A stretch of 64,000 nucleotides of DNA from JAXLQL01 sp046331625 (GCA_046331625.1 JAXLQL010000006.1:62001-126000); one strand, 5' to 3'. Positions 1-9,074 are shown, counted from the stretch's first letter. Made by a program: numbers and translations. The notes: generated by a model from the sequence alone, not told the origin.

Positions 1-1509
1 GCTCGCGGCTTTCCCAGGGAACACCGCCACGTCACCGCTGCCGATCGCGAGAATCTCCGCGTCAACGAGCCTAGCCGCCGTGCGCCGCCGTGCCCATTGC
101 GGAGCTCGCCACGCTTCGCCGAGCGCAGCCTTCGCCGCCGGATCGGGCGTCATAGTCGCCGCGCGCCGATTCAGCCGCTCGATCGCCTCGCGCCACAGCT
201 TCGGATCGCTCGCGGTTCCGGCCGTGAATTTGAGGTAGTTCACCTCCAGCACGCGATCGAGCTCGCGCGGATCGTAGTATCGCGACGTGGTGGCACGGTG
301 CCGATGCTCCACACGCGCGCCCGCCACGAAGACAGTGGGCCAGCCCCGTTGCCATCCGCGAAAGCCGAGGTCCAGATCCTCCACGTAAGCCGGCTCATAG
401 ATCTCGTCGAGCCCACCCAGCGACTTCAGTTTGCCCGTATCGAACAGCGAACAGCCCCCGCTGCCATACAACACGTAGCTCGCGTTCTCGCCCTCGAGCG
501 GCAGGTCGCACCGCACCGGAAAATCTTCCGCGTTGCGCTTCGCGGGCATCACTGCTTTGCCGGTTTCCTCGCGCCGAACACCTTCCGGAAACAGGATCTG
601 CGCCGTGGCGCAGAACAGATCTGGCACCGTGCGGAACGCCTCCTCCAGGGGAGGGAAGAAGCCGCTGTCGAGCACCATGTCGTTGTTGAGCATCAGCAGG
701 TGCGAGTACCCGGCCGCGGCGATCCCGCGATTCACCGCCCGCGCGAACGAAAGCGGCGCCGCACTCGTCTCGATGCGCACTTGCGGATACTCCGCTGCGA
801 GCCAAGCCACCGTACCGTCGTCGGACCCGTTGTCCACCACGATGATCTCGCTGGGCCGGCCCGCCAATTCCCGCACCAATGTCGGCATCAGGCGCGCCAG
901 CAAATCCCTGCCGTTGCGCGAAGGGATCACCACCGAGATTCCTCGCGGATACACGGCGCTCCCCACGGGTTCGGCGGGACGCGCCCTCTGTCGAAACGCA
1001 AACCACCCCGCCGCGCGCGCCACGCGATACTGCAACGGCCTCAGGAACGCCTTTGGATGCGCCAGCCGCCACAGCATCGTATAAGTGGCTCCGCCCGGCT
1101 GCAGCTCCCAACGCACGAAGTTCCGCGCCCGCCACAGAAGATGCCGCGCCACCGCGCCAAGCGAACGCGGCCGAAGCAGGAAGTGATCGAGGTTCTCGTT
1201 GAAGTAGATGGTGTTCAGCCCGCCGAGCCGTACGCCCATCCAGCGCATCGTCCAATACGGCATGCGCGGCTGCAAGATGATTCCCACGAACACGATCTGC
1301 TTGTCGCGCAACGCCGAGCGGCACAGAGCCAGATTCTCTTCGAGCGTGCGGCCCAGGTGATACGGGATCCACGCTGCGCCCTCGACGCGAAACTCCGACA
1401 CTACGTAAAGCGGCAAGTCGGGCCGGATCGCCCGCATCTTTTCGATCAGAGTCGGCGTCAGGTCTTCCGAGCCTGAAGCCACAGCGACCAGTACAGGCTC
1501 GGCGGACAT
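1..1509 (-). CDS. Family 2 glycosyltransferase (C-terminus cut by window edge)
   Basis: The frame is open for 503 codons from ATG 1509 to the left edge. After a poorly conserved N-terminal region of about 190 residues comes a GT-A domain: VVIPSRNG near 193-200, VVDNGSDDGT near 224-233 (nucleotide-sugar binding), LLMLNNDM near 271-278 in the DxD position, and a later GGLDEIY...YVEDLDLG segment typical of rhamnosyl or galactofuranosyl transferases. It probably adds a sugar to a surface polysaccharide; donor and acceptor cannot be read. The start lies one base after the stop of the upstream gene (TGACATG), so the two are co-transcribed. Family is sure, substrate unknown. Confidence 0.85.
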   Translation of the reverse strand, partial: MSAEPVLVAVASGSEDLTPTLIEKMRAIRPDLPLYVVSEFRVEGAAWIPYHLGRTLEENLALCRSALRDKQIVFVGIILQPRMPYWTMRWMGVRLGGLNTIYFNENLDHFLLRPRSLGAVARHLLWRARNFVRWELQPGGATYTMLWRLAHPKAFLRPLQYRVARAAGWFAFRQRARPAEPVGSAVYPRGISVVIPSRNGRDLLARLMPTLVRELAGRPSEIIVVDNGSDDGTVAWLAAEYPQVRIETSAAPLSFARAVNRGIAAAGYSHLLMLNNDMVLDSGFFPPLEEAFRTVPDLFCATAQILFPEGVRREETGKAVMPAKRNAEDFPVRCDLPLEGENASYVLYGSGGCSLFDTGKLKSLGGLDEIYEPAYVEDLDLGFRGWQRGWPTVFVAGARVEHRHRATTSRYYDPRELDRVLEVNYLKFTAGTASDPKLWREAIERLNRRAATMTPDPAAKAALGEAWRAPQWARRRTAARLVDAEILAIGSGDVAVFPGKAAS

Positions 1510-1510
1510 G

Positions 1511-2551
1511 TCAGATGAGCTGATCGAGCGCGGGCTCGAAGCGCCCTTCCTGATACTGCCGCCACATTTCGAGAGCCTGGAGCGCGAAGCCCGTCGAGAC
1601 GGGATTTACGAACGGCAGCAGCACGCCCCCTTTGCGCCCGAAACTGAACCCGCCGGCGTGGCGAAGCTCGGCCTCTGCCGGGTACTGAAACCCTCCCAGC
1701 GCCGCCGCTTCCTCTTCGGCTTGGCATTGCTGCAGCGGAACCACTCCGAGCCGGTCCGCGAACATCCGGACCCGCAGCAACTGCGCATAGACATCAGCGC
1801 GCTCGAACTTCGGCCGGATCGCGCGCAAGTAACCGGCCACGCGATCAATCGAACGGCGAAGCTCAGCCGTAACTTCCGGCCGCGCCGTCTCCGAGAGCAG
1901 CGCTTCGAGAAAGTAGCAATAGGCGTGCAGCCGGTCCATGATCTTTTCTTCTTCGAGCGTCCCGGGAAGAAACGAGGGCGCGCTGGCCAGAGCCATGCCG
2001 AGCGCGCGTTCCCAGGGATCCTTCATTCCAAGGTCGCGCCAGGCGAGCGCCGACTTCAACTGAAAGCACCCAGGCTCCCGCGACCATCGCTTCTCATAAG
2101 ACCACGCAGCCCCCCCAGGCAACGACACCACGGGATGAATTGCCTCGGAAGTCAGGTACAACCGGACCATCGACTCGCCGCACGCCGCTGCCACTGGGGC
2201 GAACTCAGCGCCGCCCGTGATCGCATCCACCGCGCGCAGACCGCGAACGATGATGCCGCAATCGAAGAAGTAGCCCGGTGAGCCGGGCGCGAGTTCGAAC
2301 GGGAACGTGCCTGCGTCGCGGCTCCACGCTTCGCTCGCAAGAAACCGCGCCGTACGAACCGCCGCGTCACGATACGCGGGCTCACCGGTCACCCGGAACA
2401 AGTAGGCGTACGTGCTGGCTGCATAGCCGGTGATCTCGGTGGAGACCGGCAGGTTCTTCCCTTGGTCGGCTCGATAGTATCGCGCTACGCCACCGCCCGG
2501 CTCCTCAATTCCCGATTCGAGAAACCACCGCCCCGCACGCGAGAGAAACAT
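1511..2551 (-). CDS. Alpha/alpha-barrel-like protein of unknown function
   Basis: A 346-residue protein starting at ATG 2551 (MFLSRAGRW). The frame stays open to 3301, but that extension is antisense to the gene on the other strand. Repeated helical hairpins with W/Y-rich motifs (YRADQGKN, STEITGYAASTYAYL, DCGIIVRGL) suggest a six-hairpin toroid as found in polysaccharide-acting epimerases, lyases or terpene-cyclase-like folds. No signal peptide is visible, so it is probably cytoplasmic. It lies directly upstream of the glycosyltransferase, which suggests a role in making or modifying a glycan. The fold is inferred from pattern only; function unassigned. Confidence 0.7.
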   Translation of the reverse strand: MFLSRAGRWFLESGIEEPGGGVARYYRADQGKNLPVSTEITGYAASTYAYLFRVTGEPAYRDAAVRTARFLASEAWSRDAGTFPFELAPGSPGYFFDCGIIVRGLRAVDAITGGAEFAPVAAACGESMVRLYLTSEAIHPVVSLPGGAAWSYEKRWSREPGCFQLKSALAWRDLGMKDPWERALGMALASAPSFLPGTLEEEKIMDRLHAYCYFLEALLSETARPEVTAELRRSIDRVAGYLRAIRPKFERADVYAQLLRVRMFADRLGVVPLQQCQAEEEAAALGGFQYPAEAELRHAGGFSFGRKGGVLLPFVNPVSTGFALQALEMWRQYQEGRFEPALDQLI

Positions 2552-2614
2552 CGTGGAAAGAACCAAACTGGAAATTGTAGCAAGGCGGGTATACTGAAAG
2601 CACGGATACTCGTT

Positions 2615-3283
2615 GTGATCCGCTACTGCGTCTTCTTGGCGGTGCTTGCGCTGCGGTTGTGCTTTGCCGGCGATCCGGGGTTCGAGGTGCCACGCCCCGA
2701 ACCGCCCCCACTCCGAATCATGAAGGGCTACATCGCCGATTGGAAGATCCAGGGCTTGGCTGGCGACCTCGCTCTCCGAACCGAGTCCCGTGAACTGGTG
2801 CGATGTTCCGTACTGTCCACCAGCCATCTGATGCGGGCCGGCCTGCGCATCCATCCGCACGGCGTTCGCATTGGCGACTGGGTGGAGATGATCGGCAAGT
2901 TTGATCCTTCGGGTGCCTGTCACCTCCAGACACTGTACGTGCGCGCTCTGGAAGCGCCGGTTCGGCGTCCGCACGAGATCCCGCAAGCGGTGCCTGCCTA
3001 TGCGCGTGGCTACCTCAGCGGACTCTTCATGCGCGGAACCCTCACGTTCACCGGGATCGTAAACCGGATGGAAGATGGCCGGCTGTTTCTCTACACGCGC
3101 AACATGGGTCCGCGATCGTTCGCCGTGCGCCGCGACACCGTGTTCACTGGCAGCGGGCGCTCGGTCGATCCGGACCAGCTCGAGCCCTACACGCGCGTCT
3201 TCGTCCGCGCCAGCCGCACATACGATGGCGACCTCGAAGCCTACTACGTGATCTGGGGCGACATCCTCACTCCGAACCGCTAG
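2615..3283 (+). CDS. Exported DUF5666-like protein
   Basis: A 222-residue protein whose best start is GTG 2615, because a signal peptide follows at once (VIRYCVFLAVLALRLCFAG). The ORF extends upstream to 2462 only in antisense of the divergent gene. Two OB-like segments can be seen, about residues 30-110 and 140-220, each with the pattern of DUF5666: a hydrophobic strand, a DGRLFLYT-type strand, a residue string ending in DTVFTG, then YTRVFVRASR. DUF5666 proteins are small periplasmic beta proteins of unknown role. A TATACT box lies at 2590-2595. Identification is by pattern and moderately sure. Confidence 0.6.
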   Translation: MIRYCVFLAVLALRLCFAGDPGFEVPRPEPPPLRIMKGYIADWKIQGLAGDLALRTESRELVRCSVLSTSHLMRAGLRIHPHGVRIGDWVEMIGKFDPSGACHLQTLYVRALEAPVRRPHEIPQAVPAYARGYLSGLFMRGTLTFTGIVNRMEDGRLFLYTRNMGPRSFAVRRDTVFTGSGRSVDPDQLEPYTRVFVRASRTYDGDLEAYYVIWGDILTPNR

Positions 3284-3318
3284 CTCTGTGTGATTCCACA
3301 ACGGCAGTGGCCCTGCCG

Positions 3319-3358
3319 TGTAGGGCGGGCTTTAGCCAGCGCGGGACTTCAGTCCCGC
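3319..3358 (+). repeat. REP-like double hairpin, type A (copy 1)
   Basis: TGTAGGGC leads into an imperfect hairpin GCGGGCT-TT-AGCCAGC and then the perfect hairpin GCGGGAC-TTCA-GTCCCGC. It lies in the gap between two convergent genes ending at 3283 and 3710. Confidence 0.85.
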
Positions 3359-3709
3359 TGTCGATGCCCAGCGCCCAGGCCCTGGCACCGAACCTTAGAA
3401 CCTCTCCGGAAGGTGCTTGGGGGGCTTCCACTTCGGTTTCAGTTCCTGGCGGTTGTTGGCCGGCGAGTACCTGTCGATTTTTGCGCCGGAAAGTAGCTCT
3501 AAGCTAGCCTGCACTACTATCCTTCAGTTCTTCCCCGGTCTCGAAGCTTTCATCCCGCGTATGGGGCTGGCTTCAGCCTGTCCCACATCGCGGGGGTGGC
3601 AATGGCGGATCGAAGCGTTTCTACGGGTGCATCTGGCCTCATCGGAAGCGGGTGAAATCTTCACGACTGACGAAGACACTGAGGGATAGTTGTACGGTCG
3701 GTTGCAGTG
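3359..3709. other. Convergent intergenic gap, no gene seen
   Basis: About 350 bp without a convincing reading frame or start signal. The only recognisable item is a degenerate type-B REP-like copy near 3560-3588 (GGGGCTGGCTTCAGCC). No intrinsic terminator with a T-tract is visible for either flanking gene. Confidence 0.5.
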
Positions 3710-5866
3710 TCATCGCACCCGAATCGACACCGTGTTCGAGTAGTTCGAGACCTTGCCCGTCGTTTGATTGAACGCCCGAACGCGGTATTGGAACGTGCCC
3801 CGTCCCGGAGTATCGGTGTACGAAACAGCGTTGACAGCGAGCGTGGCCACTACGGAGAACGTTGTGCTGCCAGACGGAGCCCGCTCCACGCGGTAACCGG
3901 ACTCGTTCGACGCGTTGTCGGTCCAAGTCAACGATGCCTTTCCGCCGCCTATCGAAGCCGCCTTGAGGTTGGTTGGCGCAGCGATCGTGGTGGGATCCGG
4001 ACTCACCGTAATCGCCACCTGCGCCTTCGCTGTTGCTCCGCGATTGTCGGTCACCGTCAGCACCGCCGTATAGCTTCCTGCCGCAGTGTAACTGTGAGAC
4101 GGATTCGCCGCTGTGCTCGTGGCGCCGTCGCCGAAGTTCCACAGGTAAGAAGCGATGGTACCGTCCGGATCGTTCGATCCCGCCGAACTGAAGTTCACGG
4201 CCAGCGGAGCGACACCCGAGGTCGGGCTGCCCGCCGCCACCGCCACCGGAGGCAAGTTCGGAGTCCCTTGGGGCAATACGAGCAAGGTGATGCTCTGCGG
4301 GGGTGCAGTAAAACCGACACTGCTCCCGCCATAGCTCAGGTCCGCGAGCCGCGTAATCGCGTTGGACGATGTCAACTGGTACACCTGCGCCAAGCCATTT
4401 CCGCTGAAGTTGCTGAGCGCGACGCTCACCGGCGTTGCGCCCGTCAGGTACTTGCTGATCACCATCACCGTGAGCGCACCGTCGGTGCTCCGCTGAGCGG
4501 CGAACACAGCTACCGAGTCCGGATTCGGACCAGTCGCGGAGACGCTGGTGTCCCCGAATGCCGACTTGTTCCCGTCATAGTTCCGGTACATCTTCATCGC
4601 CTTGTAGACCGGCGTCGAAGCATCGGGCGTGGTCCAGCGGGCGGCCAGATCCAGCCCCTCGCGGCCAAAGATGCCGAGGATGTCGGCCTGCGTTGTCGCG
4701 CCGTTGATGTGCGACTCCGCGCCCCAGTTGTACTCGGTGATCCCGATCGGCGTGCCGCTGTAGTAGTTCCCATTCACCCAATTGCGCAGCCGCGGAATCA
4801 GTTGAACCTGCGTGCCGATCCACGATTGATCGACATAGCTCGGATCCCACAGCGATCGAGTGGACCGGTTGCGCAGCAACTGCATCGTGGAACTGGTGTC
4901 AGAGCTGAACTCGCCGCTTTGCGGATAGTAGTGCACCGTGAACACGTCGAGCAGGTGCCGCCCGTCCGCCTTCAACTGCCCGAGCATCCAAGGCAAGTAG
5001 TCGGCGCCGCCGTGATTGGCGCGGTCGGGCAAGTTGCTCCATCCGTTCTTGGACCCATATTGCTGATCGTAACCGCTGAGTAGATAGCCGCTCCATCCCC
5101 ATTCTTCGGGTCCAACGATCAGCGCGCCGGGATCGGTGGCGCGAATCCGCGCCGCGTAGTCCTTCATGCGCGCCAGCACTTCGTCCATCGTCGCGCCGGT
5201 CGGGTGCACGTCGCGATGCGTGGCGTGCCAGATGCTGTGCTCATTGTCGAGGATGTAGTATCGTGGCGCGCCCGCGGTCGCCGGACCCCAGGCCTGCACG
5301 ATGTGCTGCATCCATTGCTGCTGGAACGCCGAGTTGTTCGGCGCATTGGCATCGTTCGGATCGTTGCCGGTGATGTCCTGGCCAGTCGACTTCAAGACTC
5401 CGTTGCCGGCATCGGCGAACCACTGCCAATCGTTACCGGTTTGCGCGCCATACTTCGCTTGCGAAAAGCTCGCCAGCTTGCTCCGATTGGCGCCGAGTTT
5501 GGCCACCCAATCGAGCATCGGGATCGTGATCATCGCACGAGCCCCCGCGGCTTGCGTCGAGGAAAGGAAGGTGTCCCCGCGTTCGCCAGCCGTTGCCGAC
5601 GCCTCACCGATACTCTCGAAGTACCAGTCCTGCGCGCGATTGTCGGCGTTCAGTTGCCAATTGTAGCGGCTGGTGTTGTTGCCGCCGTAGCGATTCAGCG
5701 GGACATTCAGGTCCAGCAACTGCGCCGTGGTGGCGTAGGCGACGCCATAGATGCGAGGATCGATGTTGCGCCGGTTGAGGTTAGCGTCTACGGCTACGTT
5801 CGCAGCCGGGTTTTGGGCCATGGCGGCAACCGCAGCCATGAATAGGGCGAGACTTCTCGATAACAC
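3710..5866 (-). CDS. Secreted GH44 endoglucanase/xyloglucanase with PKD and FN3 domains
   Basis: A 718-residue protein starting at GTG 5866, chosen because GGAGG stands 7 bases upstream. The signal peptide is at residues 1-18. Residues about 20-530 are a GH44 module: LNRYGGNNTSRYNW (58-70), the acid/base site DNEHSIWHATHRDVHP with Glu209, and the nucleophile site GITEYNWG with Glu378. A PKD domain follows (about 535-620, YLWNFGDG) and then an FN3 domain (about 625-718). GH44 enzymes cut beta-1,4-glucan or xyloglucan backbones outside the cell. Monocistronic by appearance. The family is well supported; preference among cellulose, CMC and xyloglucan is not readable. Confidence 0.93.
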   Translation of the reverse strand: MLSRSLALFMAAVAAMAQNPAANVAVDANLNRRNIDPRIYGVAYATTAQLLDLNVPLNRYGGNNTSRYNWQLNADNRAQDWYFESIGEASATAGERGDTFLSSTQAAGARAMITIPMLDWVAKLGANRSKLASFSQAKYGAQTGNDWQWFADAGNGVLKSTGQDITGNDPNDANAPNNSAFQQQWMQHIVQAWGPATAGAPRYYILDNEHSIWHATHRDVHPTGATMDEVLARMKDYAARIRATDPGALIVGPEEWGWSGYLLSGYDQQYGSKNGWSNLPDRANHGGADYLPWMLGQLKADGRHLLDVFTVHYYPQSGEFSSDTSSTMQLLRNRSTRSLWDPSYVDQSWIGTQVQLIPRLRNWVNGNYYSGTPIGITEYNWGAESHINGATTQADILGIFGREGLDLAARWTTPDASTPVYKAMKMYRNYDGNKSAFGDTSVSATGPNPDSVAVFAAQRSTDGALTVMVISKYLTGATPVSVALSNFSGNGLAQVYQLTSSNAITRLADLSYGGSSVGFTAPPQSITLLVLPQGTPNLPPVAVAAGSPTSGVAPLAVNFSSAGSNDPDGTIASYLWNFGDGATSTAANPSHSYTAAGSYTAVLTVTDNRGATAKAQVAITVSPDPTTIAAPTNLKAASIGGGKASLTWTDNASNESGYRVERAPSGSTTFSVVATLAVNAVSYTDTPGRGTFQYRVRAFNQTTGKVSNYSNTVSIRVR

Positions 5867-5981
5867 TGTACTTCCTCCGGGACGCCTATTCTTTTTCTCA
5901 AGTTTACCATCGGGCGTACTGGAGACAATCGGGGAAAGCCCCTTCGACGGTTCAGGATTCAGCGCACGCCAGTGGATGGCC

Positions 5982-6674
5982 CTATACGTCGACCGAGTGC
6001 CCCACTGAGAACCCGCCGTCCACCGCGATCGCCTGGCCCGTAATCCAAGATGCTTCGTCGGAAACCAGGAATGTGATCAGGTTCGCCACATCCTCGGGCT
6101 CGCCGAGCCGGCCCAGCGGATGCATCGCATACAGCTTCGCTGTAGCATCGGCGTTCGAGAACAGTGCCTTGGTCAGATTGGTGCGCGTGAAGCCCGGACA
6201 CACGCAATTCACCCGGATCTGGTCCTTCGCATAGTCGAGCGCCATGTTGCGCGTCAACGCCACTATCGCGCCCTTGCTTGCCGAATACGCCGCACGGTTG
6301 CGCACTCCCACGATTCCGACGACCGAAGACAGATGCACGATGCTGCCACCGAGCGCCCGCATCTTCGGAATCGCGTAGCGCGAGCACACATACGTCCCCC
6401 GAAGATTGGCGTGCATCAGATCGTCCCACTCTTCCTCGGTCTGGTCGGCCACGGGTTTGCGAAACGCGATACCAGCCGAGTTGACCAGAATGTCCACGCG
6501 GCTGAGCGGCTCGAAGAATTGCCGCACCTGGATGTGGTCCCCCGCGTCGATCCCATTCGCCCGGTCGAGCGGGATCACCTCCGCACCCTCGCGAAGGAAG
6601 CGGTCCGCGGTGGCTTTGCCAATTCCGGAAGCGGCGCCGGTGATGACTGCGATCTTGCCTGTGAGTCGAGACAC
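5982..6674 (-). CDS. Short-chain dehydrogenase/reductase
   Basis: A 230-residue classical SDR. The longer frame to 6836 is antisense to the divergent gene, so GTG 6674 (VSRLTGKIAVITG) is chosen. It has the Rossmann motif TGAASGIG near 10-17, NSAG near 70, catalytic Ser then YSASKG (Tyr and Lys), and the CPGFTRTNL segment. It likely oxidises or reduces a sugar or hydroxy acid with NAD(P). It diverges from an enolase-superfamily dehydratase 22 bp away, which points to a shared sugar-acid pathway. It is slightly short for the family because the N-terminus is tight. The start has no Shine-Dalgarno and lies about one turn from a -10 box. Confidence 0.9.
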   Translation of the reverse strand: MSRLTGKIAVITGAASGIGKATADRFLREGAEVIPLDRANGIDAGDHIQVRQFFEPLSRVDILVNSAGIAFRKPVADQTEEEWDDLMHANLRGTYVCSRYAIPKMRALGGSIVHLSSVVGIVGVRNRAAYSASKGAIVALTRNMALDYAKDQIRVNCVCPGFTRTNLTKALFSNADATAKLYAMHPLGRLGEPEDVANLITFLVSDEASWITGQAIAVDGGFSVGHSVDV

Positions 6675-6681
6675 TCGCCGA

Positions 6682-6689
6682 ATTATAAT
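6682..6689. promoter_or_regulatory. Palindromic -10 box shared by divergent genes
   Basis: AATTATAATT at 6681-6690 is self-complementary and gives TATAAT on both strands (6684-6689 plus, 6682-6687 minus). Start codons lie at 6697 (plus) and 6674 (minus), each about 7-8 bases past the hexamer. Both mRNAs are therefore predicted to be leaderless; neither start has a purine-rich ribosome site. No good -35 hexamer is evident. Confidence 0.55.
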
Positions 6690-6696
6690 TGACCCA

Positions 6697-7950
6697 ATGA
6701 TTGGCCGTCGACAGTTGCTCGCATCGGTGGGCTTGCCCACCCTCGCCTCTTTCGCGCAGACCGGACCAGCCGGCATGAAGATCGCCGCCGTCGAGCTCTG
6801 GCAATACCAGGGCAAGCGCGAATCCGAAGGCGGCAACCGCCAACATCAGGTGCAGCCGATCCACATTTATGCGGAGCATCGGCCCAAGGCCTATCATGAG
6901 GCCGGCGGCGTCAAGCGAACGGTTCCGATGACGGCGATCTACATCAAGATCCGCACTGAAGGCGGTCTCGAGGGCATCTACGGTCCCATCGATCGCGAAG
7001 CCATCTACGTCGTCAAGGAACTGCTGACGCCACTGCTCATCGGAAAGAACGCGCTCGCCGTCGAGACTCTGTGGGACCAAATGCACCGCAGCAATCGCCA
7101 CTCCCGCGCCAGCCACTTCATGATCGGCATCAGCGCGGTGGACAATTGCCTCTGGGACCTCCGCGGCCGCTTCTACAACTCGCCCGTCTACCGCCTTCTC
7201 GGTGGGCCCACGCGTCCCCAAGTGGAAGCCTACGGCAGCACGCTCGGCTACTCGGTGGAGCCGGAGCTCGTGCAGAAGCGTTGCGTGGAATTCGCTCAGC
7301 AGGGCTTCCGGAACCAGAAGTGGTTTCTCGCGTATGGTCCGGGAGACGGTACCGCGGGTCTGAAGAAGAACGTGCAGTTGGTCGCCACGTTGCGCGAATC
7401 GCTCGGAGACGACGTCGAGATCATGTTCGACGCCTTCCAAGGGTGGAGCCTCGACTATGCCACCGCCTGGGCCAAACAGGTGGAGAAGTTCCGCCCGCGG
7501 TGGATCGAAGAGGCGTTCCACATGGACAAGATGGAGAGCTTCGTGCAGCTACGCAAGTCGACCTCGGTTCCCATCGCCACGGGCGAGCACATGTACGGCC
7601 GCTGGGAAGCACACCGATTCCTTGCCGCGGGCGCGATCAGCGTGGTGCAAGCCGATCCCGAGTGGTGCGGCGGCGTCAGTGAGCTCGTGAAGATCTGCAC
7701 CATCGCTTCCACGTTCGATGCGCAGGTGATCCCACATGGCCACAGCCTCTACGCCGCGCTTCACGTGGTGGCCAGCCAATCACCGATGACGTGTCCGCTG
7801 GTGGAGTATTTGCTCGGCAAGATGGAGTCTTACTACCACTTCGAGAAGAACCAGACGCATCCGGTGAAGGGAATGATCGCGCTCACCGATCGGCCAGGCT
7901 TCGGCATCGAACTCGATCCGGCGATGATCGAAAAGCAAACCAAGCTATAG
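6697..7950 (+). CDS. Enolase-superfamily (mandelate racemase-type) sugar-acid dehydratase
   Basis: A 417-residue protein from ATG 6697, with an Arg-Arg hydrophobic N-terminus (MIGRRQLLASVGLPTL) that may be a short Tat signal. After the capping domain come the barrel metal ligands: Asp245 (MFDAFQGW), Glu271 (WIEEAF) and Glu297 (GEHMYG). The catalytic base is His347 in VIPHGH, with Lys in NQKWF at the second strand. This layout fits D-galactonate/gluconate-type acid-sugar dehydratases rather than muconate cycloisomerases. Substrate cannot be assigned. It diverges from the SDR, and its last codons begin a tandem duplication. Confidence 0.88.
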   Translation: MIGRRQLLASVGLPTLASFAQTGPAGMKIAAVELWQYQGKRESEGGNRQHQVQPIHIYAEHRPKAYHEAGGVKRTVPMTAIYIKIRTEGGLEGIYGPIDREAIYVVKELLTPLLIGKNALAVETLWDQMHRSNRHSRASHFMIGISAVDNCLWDLRGRFYNSPVYRLLGGPTRPQVEAYGSTLGYSVEPELVQKRCVEFAQQGFRNQKWFLAYGPGDGTAGLKKNVQLVATLRESLGDDVEIMFDAFQGWSLDYATAWAKQVEKFRPRWIEEAFHMDKMESFVQLRKSTSVPIATGEHMYGRWEAHRFLAAGAISVVQADPEWCGGVSELVKICTIASTFDAQVIPHGHSLYAALHVVASQSPMTCPLVEYLLGKMESYYHFEKNQTHPVKGMIALTDRPGFGIELDPAMIEKQTKL

Positions 7951-8086
7951 ACGCGCCTTGCCGGCATCGAAGGTTCCAGTCTCGGTGTGGCGCACGCTTC
8001 AGTGCCCGGTGCCGACCTCACACGCCGGCTCAGCAAACAATGACCTGCGATCGCGGCTCCGCCGGCAGGGAAGATTTCAGCCCACA

Positions 8087-8125
8087 TGTGGGGCAGGTTT
8101 TCAGCCTGCGCGGGACTTCAGTTCC
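8087..8125 (+). repeat. REP-like double hairpin, type B (copy 2)
   Basis: TGTGGGGCAGG...CCTGC followed by GCGGGAC-TTCA-GTTCC. The second stem is weakened by one substitution. It lies inside the first unit of the 202-bp duplication. Confidence 0.8.
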
Positions 8126-8288
8126 ACTCCGAACAGTCTAGACAAGCTATAGACGCGCCTTGCCGGCATCGAAGGATTCAGTCTCGGTGTGGCGCACGCT
8201 TCAGTGCCCGGTGCCGACCTCACACGCCGGCTCAGCAAACAATGACCTGCGATCGCGGCTCCGCCGGCAGCGAAGATTTCAGCCCACA

Positions 8289-8329
8289 TGTGGGGCAGGC
8301 TTTCAGCCTGCGTGGGACTTCAGTCCCGC
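8289..8329 (+). repeat. REP-like double hairpin, type B (copy 3)
   Basis: TGTGGGGCAGGCTTTCAGCC then CTGCGTGGGACTTCAGTCCC. It lies in the second unit of the 202-bp duplication, between convergent genes. Confidence 0.8.
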
Positions 8330-8338
8330 TCCGAAGAG

Positions 8339-9037
8339 TCAAACCATCGCCGGCGACACCGCGTCGTCAAAGCTGTAGCCGAAGCCGCGAACCGATCGTA
8401 TGTACGACGGGTTCGCCGGATCCTTTTCGATCTTCTGGCGAAGCCGCAAGATGTAGACGTCCACGGTCCGATCGGTGACGGCGCGGTCATGTCCCCAAAC
8501 CGAATCGAGCAACTGTTCGCGGCTGAATACGACCTTGGGGCGTGACATCAGAAATTCCAGCAGCTTGAACTCGGTGGCGGTCAACTGCACTTCGTCTCCG
8601 GCCAGCCAGACACGGCAGCCGGACCGGTCGAGTTCGATCGCGCCGGCCTTGAGCGTCTTCGGCGGCGCGGTCTGCGGCCGGAACTGGATCTTGATCCGCG
8701 CGATGAGTTCGCGGATGAAGAACGGCTTCACGATGTAATCGTTGGCCCCGAGTTCGAGTCCGACGATCCGGTCGGCCTCGGAAGCGCGCGCGGTGAGAAA
8801 GATCACCGGGATGTGCGCCAAGTCGCCATGGGCCCGAATGCCCTTGCAGATGTCCAGCCCGTCGGAATCCGGCAGCATGATATCGAGCAGGATCAAGTCC
8901 GGCCGCTCGCGCTTGCACAACTCGATGGCGCCCTTGCCAGTCTGAGATCCCACCAGGGCGAACCCTTCTTTCTCGAGGTTGTATTTGAGCAACGCGTAGA
9001 GATCGGCGTCGTCCTCGATCAGCATGATCTTTTTCAT
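8339..9037 (-). CDS. PhoB/OmpR-type response regulator
   Basis: A 232-residue regulator. The receiver domain (1-120) has the acidic pair EDD at 8-10, phospho-acceptor Asp52 (LLDIMLP), the Thr of FLTAR and the Lys of YIVKPF. A winged-helix DNA-binding domain (about 130-228) follows with RTVDVYILRLRQKIE and RSVRGFGYSF. It is read from the histidine kinase gene 37 bp upstream and should act as its transcription-factor partner. The kinase-before-regulator order is the reverse of E. coli phoBR. The stimulus is unknown; a phosphate role would need a pst or pho neighbour, and none is present here. Confidence 0.93.
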   Translation of the reverse strand: MKKIMLIEDDADLYALLKYNLEKEGFALVGSQTGKGAIELCKRERPDLILLDIMLPDSDGLDICKGIRAHGDLAHIPVIFLTARASEADRIVGLELGANDYIVKPFFIRELIARIKIQFRPQTAPPKTLKAGAIELDRSGCRVWLAGDEVQLTATEFKLLEFLMSRPKVVFSREQLLDSVWGHDRAVTDRTVDVYILRLRQKIEKDPANPSYIRSVRGFGYSFDDAVSPAMV

Positions 9038-9074
9038 ATTTCTCTCAAGCTAGCTGCCTTTTGTTACAACCCCA

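Larger units (their letters stand above)
7941..8337. repeat. Tandem duplication of 202 bp at a gene end
   Basis: Two copies start with CAAGCTATAGACGCGCC at 7941 and 8143. The first copy begins inside the last codons of the dehydratase (Lys-Leu-stop), so the duplication carried the stop codon with it. Copies differ by scattered substitutions, and the homology ends near 8337, just before the response regulator stop. Each copy carries one type-B REP-like hairpin. The 388-bp gap holds nothing else that I can see. Confidence 0.9.

Noticed and set aside
97..1476. 459-codon plus-strand frame
   Set aside because: It is antisense to the glycosyltransferase, whose frame carries clear GT-A motifs. Arg/His/Pro-rich composition is typical of shadow frames in GC-rich DNA.
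3707..5083. 458-codon plus-strand frame
   Set aside because: Antisense to the GH44 enzyme; Arg-rich with no motif.
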